Positions 63,850-64,000 of a DNA stretch of 64,000 nt are shown here, one piece after another. The position numbers and the translations under genes are program-made. Origin of the DNA: Clostridiales bacterium. Its GTDB lineage: Bacteria > Bacillota > Clostridia > Oscillospirales > Oscillospiraceae. The DNA lies in the NCBI GenBank assembly GCA_902362775.1, contig CABIXV010000001.1:214840-278839 (forward strand). The letters run 5' to 3'. The stretch's first letter is position 1. Each line of letters opens with the position of its first letter. Under the pieces are notes generated by a model. That model was not told the origin of the DNA. It did not search any database and worked only from the letters and a program-made list of their open reading frames with translations.

Positions 63850-64000
63850 ATGGCAAGAGTGAAAGGCGCGATGATGACGCGCAAGAGAAGAAATAAGATC
63901 CTCAAGCTGGCCAAGGGCTACTGGGGTTCCAAGTCCAAGCATTATAAGATGGCCAACCAGGCTGTCATGAAGTCCGGTGTGTACGCCTATACCGGCCGCA
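63850..64000 (+). CDS. rplT: 50S ribosomal protein L20 (partial, cut by window end)
   Basis: The first 50 codons of L20 ([40 protein letters not shown]). GAGGGAGG precedes the ATG, 21 bases after rpmI. The rest lies outside the window. L20 is also the expected regulator of the infC leader. Confidence 0.96.
   Translation, partial: MARVKGAMMTRKRRNKILKLAKGYWGSKSKHYKMANQAVMKSGVYAYTGR

Overview
The window is a high-GC Firmicutes chromosome segment. Strong AGGAGG-type ribosome binding sites, many TTGACA/TATAAT promoters with 17-base spacers, lipobox and S-layer-homology proteins, a large Bacillus/Clostridium-type SRP RNA with an Alu domain, a tandem glycine riboswitch, a complete FeoA-FeoA-FeoB-Cys-rich iron locus and several sodium:amino-acid symporters all point to an anaerobic, amino-acid-using gut clostridium. 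My best guess is Oscillospiraceae of the Flavonifractor/Intestinimonas/Lawsonibacter type; the taxon is inferred from gene content, not from an rRNA gene.

Layout. 1-7.9 kb: a CLC-type anion channel, an AT-rich DUF3221-like lipoprotein, a CBS/CorC protein without its membrane domain, diaminopropionate ammonia-lyase, and a minus-strand run of DUF4342 protein, response regulator, flavodoxin and histidine kinase. 8.1-12.3 kb: a secreted pseudo-deacetylase pair and a metal-efflux operon (CadC-type repressor, separate HMA chaperone, P1B ATPase) with a clear SmtB/ArsR operator. 12.5-17.6 kb: a DUF4358-type lipoprotein, an MBOAT acyltransferase and a DHHW protein (a probable cell-surface O-acylation module), then a CCA-adding enzyme. 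17.6-27.1 kb: an AGCS symporter and a free-standing rpoB-rpoC operon with its own promoter. 27.2-30.8 kb: the feo iron-uptake locus and a divergent DtxR-type regulator with repeated TTAG-N6-CTAA operators. 30.9-38.8 kb: a conserved small protein, an SH3/NlpC-P60 hydrolase, a MATE exporter, an NSS symporter, an HNH protein behind an RlmD-type methyltransferase, and an AGCS symporter under a tandem glycine riboswitch. 39.2-41.9 kb: SRP RNA, dnaX, ebfC (recR is missing from this usual cluster). 42-52.6 kb: a MATE exporter; operons for GluQRS/zinc ribbon/zincin/U32 peptidase with mltG upstream; a tiny Cys-rich protein; WecG-tmk-DJ-1-formyl-THF ligase; and a pyruvate-kinase-like barrel with a flavodoxin-fold reductase. 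52.8-64 kb: a 1036-residue RCC1/SLH surface protein, polA, a CPBP protease preceded by a coupled 21-codon ORF, a membrane protein, rimI-GNAT-tsaD, and infC-rpmI-rplT with an attenuator leader and a rare ATC start.

Most genes are housekeeping and are confidently named. I saw no CRISPR array, prophage, insertion sequence, tRNA or rRNA. The less ordinary signals are regulatory: the cad and feo operators, the palindrome wrapped around the CPBP promoter with its leader ORF, a DnaA-box-like cluster before infC, the repeated hairpins between the SRP RNA and dnaX, and a sigma-K-like promoter in front of the Cys-rich miniprotein.
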